This document shows positions 34,338 to 36,518 of a DNA stretch of 36,518 bases, piece by piece (position 1 is the first letter of the stretch; the number at the start of each line of letters is the position of its first letter). The translations under genes were made by a program, and so were the position numbers. The DNA lies in contig JAICKT010000002.1 in assembly GCA_025927795.1 (NCBI GenBank), positions 1 to 36,518 of the forward strand. The letters run 5' to 3'. The notes beneath the pieces were generated by a model. The model was not told the DNA's origin. It ran no database searches and was given only the letters and a program-made list of their open reading frames with translations. The stretch is from Parafilimonas sp. Its GTDB lineage: Bacteria > Bacteroidota > Bacteroidia > Chitinophagales > Chitinophagaceae.

Positions 34338-34439
34338 ACTAAGTAGTCGGGGGCAATATTAACTAATTATTTTAAGACAGAAAAACTTTATGCAGTGTTG
34401 CATGGATTTGTTTACTTTAATTATCAAACAAACACAAGC

Positions 34440-35828
34440 ATGAAACACTACGATGCAATTGTAATTGGCTCGGGACAAGGAGGAACGCCGCTGGCAAAAA
34501 AACTTGCAGAGAAAGGCTTGAGTACAGCAATTATTGAAAGAAGATATATCGGCGGCACTTGTATTAATGATGGTTGCACGCCCACAAAAACAATGGTAGC
34601 TTCTGCACGCATGCTGCATCTTGCAAAACACAGAAACGAAGTTGGCGTTAATATAAAAGAAGTGGCGATTGATTTTACTGCCGTCATCAATCGCAAAAAC
34701 AAAATAGTTGAACAATTTAGAAATGGCGGTTTGAATGGCTTATTAAAAACAGATAATCTCGATGTGATTTTTGGTGAAGCATCATTTATAAATAATAAAG
34801 AATTAAAAATTAAACAGCTTGACGGAAAAGAACAGCAATTATCTGCAGATAAAATTTTTATTAATACTGGCGGAAGACCAACAATTCCAAACATTGAAGG
34901 GTTAGATAAAACTCCATATCTCAATTCAACTACAATAATGGAGTTAAAAGAATTGCCCGAACATATTATAATTGTTGGTGGCAGTTATGTAGCGCTTGAA
35001 TTCGGGCAGATGTTTCGTCGCTTCGGAAGTAAAATAACTGTGCTCGAACATTCGCCGCATTTTCTTTCAAGAGAAGATGAAGATATTGCCAACGTTATAA
35101 AAAAGTTTTTGGAAGATGAAGGCATTGAAATTTATACAAGCTGCAACACAAAAAAAGTTTCATCAACCAACAATAAAATAACTGTTACTGTAAATATTAA
35201 TAATGAAGAAAAAGAGTTGATTGGTTCACATATTTTGATTGCAGCAGGAAGAACGCCGAATACAGATGCTTTGCAGTTATCAAATACCGGTATTAAAACT
35301 GAAGAACGCGGGCACATCATCGTGAATGAAAAACTGGAAACAAATGTTGATGGTGTTTATGCATTGGGCGATGTAAAAGGCGGACCAGAATTCACACATA
35401 TTTCTTACAACGACTATCTTATTATTTATCATAATCTTTTTAATAATGCAAATGAATCAACAAAAAAGAGGTTGGTTCCTTACACGATGTTTACAGATCC
35501 GCAATTAGGCAGAATCGGTTTGAATGAAGATGAGGCAAAGAAAAAAAATATAAATTTTAAAGTTGCAAAATTACCGATGAATTATGTGGCGCGGGCAATT
35601 GAAACAAACGAAACAACAGGTTTAATGAAAGCCATTGTTGATGCGGATTCAAAACAAATTTTAGGTGCTGCTGTTGTCGGTGAACAAGGTGGTGAAATGA
35701 TGAGCATGCTTGAAATTGCAATGATGGGAAATCTAACTCATGATGTGTTGCGTAATGCTGTATTTGCACATCCTTTATATGCCGAAGCTCTGAATAATTT
35801 ATTTATGCAACTGGATGAAGACAAATAA
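34440..35828 (+). CDS. FAD-dependent disulfide oxidoreductase (mercuric reductase-like, class I)
   Basis: A 462-residue class I pyridine nucleotide-disulfide oxidoreductase. The start is the ATG at 34440 (MKHYDAIVIGSGQGG); the longer frame upstream lacks sense. The FAD site is GSGQGG at 10-15, the redox pair is C41/C46 in GGTCINDGCTPTKT, the NAD(P)H fold is IIIVGGSYVALEFG near 176-189, the second FAD motif is VDGVYALGDVKGG, and the dimer-interface base is H444 with E449 (FAHPLYAEAL). The GGTCINxGCTPTK form is common in proteins annotated as mercuric reductase. However, it lacks the N-terminal heavy-metal domain and the C-terminal Cys-Cys pair needed to deliver Hg(II), so it is unlikely to be MerA. 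It is divergent from the haloperoxidase cluster; the physiological disulfide is unknown. Confidence 0.9.
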   Translation: MKHYDAIVIGSGQGGTPLAKKLAEKGLSTAIIERRYIGGTCINDGCTPTKTMVASARMLHLAKHRNEVGVNIKEVAIDFTAVINRKNKIVEQFRNGGLNGLLKTDNLDVIFGEASFINNKELKIKQLDGKEQQLSADKIFINTGGRPTIPNIEGLDKTPYLNSTTIMELKELPEHIIIVGGSYVALEFGQMFRRFGSKITVLEHSPHFLSREDEDIANVIKKFLEDEGIEIYTSCNTKKVSSTNNKITVTVNINNEEKELIGSHILIAAGRTPNTDALQLSNTGIKTEERGHIIVNEKLETNVDGVYALGDVKGGPEFTHISYNDYLIIYHNLFNNANESTKKRLVPYTMFTDPQLGRIGLNEDEAKKKNINFKVAKLPMNYVARAIETNETTGLMKAIVDADSKQILGAAVVGEQGGEMMSMLEIAMMGNLTHDVLRNAVFAHPLYAEALNNLFMQLDEDK

Positions 35829-35850
35829 TTAAAGAATGTTTACTCGTATT

Positions 35851-35942
35851 ACTTTGGCCAAAGCCTGAACTATAGTTCCCCTTTAACCCAAGACTTAAAT
35901 CTTGGGTTAAGAAGCAAAAACATAACTGGCTTTAGCCAAAGT
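35851..35942. repeat. 92-base nested palindromic element (REP-like)
   Basis: Outer arms ACTTTGGCCAAAGCC (35851-35865) and GGCTTTAGCCAAAGT (35928-35942) pair with one mismatch. They enclose a second stem TTAACCCAAGA (35883-35893) and TCTTGGGTTAA (35900-35910). It fills the spacer between the reductase gene and the ABC ATPase gene. Confidence 0.85.
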
Positions 35943-35967
35943 TTATCCAATTATTTTTGATGTAATA

Positions 35968-36518
35968 ATGATTGAAGCAAAAAACCTTACTAAAAAATTT
36001 AAACAACAAGTTGCGGTTGATAATATTTCATTTCATGTAAATGAAGGAGAAAATTTTGTTTTGCTCGGTACGAGCGGATGTGGCAAGACCACAACACTGA
36101 AAATGATTAATCGTTTGATTGAACCAACAGATGGCGAAATTTCAATCAACCAAAAAAATATAAAAAATGAAGATGCAGAAGTTTTAAGAAGGAGTATTGG
36201 TTATGCATTGCAGAACACCGGTCTGTTTCCACATTATACCGTTGCAGAAAATATTGCGATTGTGCCCAATCTTTTTAAAAGGAATAAAGAAAAGATTAAA
36301 GCACGTGTTGAAGAATTGATGAGCAAGCTGCATCTTTCGAAAAATTATTACAATGCTTATCCAAAGGAATTAAGCGGTGGTCAGCAGCAACGCGTTGGTT
36401 TGGCAAGAGCACTCGCAGCCGATGCTGCAATATTATTAATGGACGAACCTTTTGGTGCGCTTGACCCAATAACAAGAACGCATGTGCGCAACGATTTTAA
36501 AAACCTTGAAGAATTTCA
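35968..36518 (+). CDS. ABC transporter ATP-binding protein, osmoprotectant (OpuBA/OpuCA) type, 3' truncated
   Basis: The first 183 residues of an ABC ATPase that runs off the end of the window. The ATG at 35968 gives MIEAKNLTKKF. Walker A is GTSGCGKTT at 34-42, the Q-loop ALQNTGLFPHYTV follows, the ABC signature LSGGQQQR is at 135-142, Walker B ILLMDEPF is at 155-162 and the D-loop GALDP follows. MINRLIEPTDGEI and IGYALQNTGLFPHYTV are typical of the glycine betaine/choline/carnitine importer ATPases (ProV/OpuBA/OpuCA). If so, permease and binding-protein genes should follow downstream, and the C-terminal CBS domains can be checked there. It lies 25 bases after a palindromic repeat and 139 bases after the reductase gene. 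Confidence 0.88.
   Translation, partial: MIEAKNLTKKFKQQVAVDNISFHVNEGENFVLLGTSGCGKTTTLKMINRLIEPTDGEISINQKNIKNEDAEVLRRSIGYALQNTGLFPHYTVAENIAIVPNLFKRNKEKIKARVEELMSKLHLSKNYYNAYPKELSGGQQQRVGLARALAADAAILLMDEPFGALDPITRTHVRNDFKNLEEF

Noticed and set aside
34440..35828. Calling the reductase MerA
   Set aside because: No N-terminal metal-binding domain and no C-terminal Cys-Cys pair; the active-site motif alone is not specific.

Overview
The window reads as a chromosomal segment of a Bacteroidota bacterium, probably of the Chitinophagaceae type. The basis is AT-rich DNA, almost no Shine-Dalgarno sequences, Bacteroidota-style -7 boxes (TAnnTTTG) in front of a few transcription units, and many secreted proteins ending their signal peptides in -AQ or starting at a lipobox Cys. 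The gene families also fit this group: large FtsX/MacB-type permeases, DUF1080, CehA/McbA, DoxX and YCII proteins. No phage, transposase, plasmid or CRISPR gene is visible, and no transcription factor gene was seen.

Layout. 1-1503: 3' part of a molybdenum hydroxylase large subunit, visibly more GC-rich than the rest. 1811-4177 (-): FtsX-type ABC permease. 4453-5793 (+): DoxX-like membrane protein with an extra C-terminal domain. 5824-7314 (-): glycerol kinase. 7409-8945 (+): YCII protein and a secreted DUF1080 protein. 9286-13923 (-): beta-lactamase-fold hydrolase, small lipoprotein, TIM-barrel sugar isomerase-like protein, second YCII protein, MATE transporter. 14093-15975 (+): small membrane protein overlapping a queuosine-precursor transporter, then an AlkD-type DNA glycosylase. 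15977-16447 (-): Nudix hydrolase. 16514-17359 (+): secreted alpha/beta hydrolase. 17498-19816 (-): fructose-1,6-bisphosphatase, a DoxX protein with a Cys-rich tail, and a small membrane protein. 20072-23871 (+): aspartate kinase and a secreted PHP metallohydrolase. 24072-27264 (-): DUF1566 lipoprotein, tRNA-Ala(GGC), trehalase, and a PLC-like phosphodiesterase whose signal peptide is out of frame at an A8 run. 27436-34337 (-): a cluster of two vanadium-haloperoxidase/PAP2-type lipoproteins, each next to an outer-membrane barrel, with an internally duplicated DoxX-like protein and a small anchored protein. 34440-35828 (+): flavin disulfide reductase. 35968-end (+): start of an osmoprotectant-type ABC ATPase.

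Most genes are metabolic or envelope housekeeping genes (glycerol, gluconeogenesis, trehalose, aspartate-family amino acids, queuosine salvage, alkylation repair). The most distinctive part is 27.4-34.3 kb. Its envelope haloperoxidase/phosphatase cluster contains a 420-base intergenic array of four degenerate terminator-like repeats, and a fifth relative with a different hairpin lies after the last gene. Three other palindromic intergenic elements (17.4, 20.0 and 35.9 kb) look like dispersed REP-type repeats.
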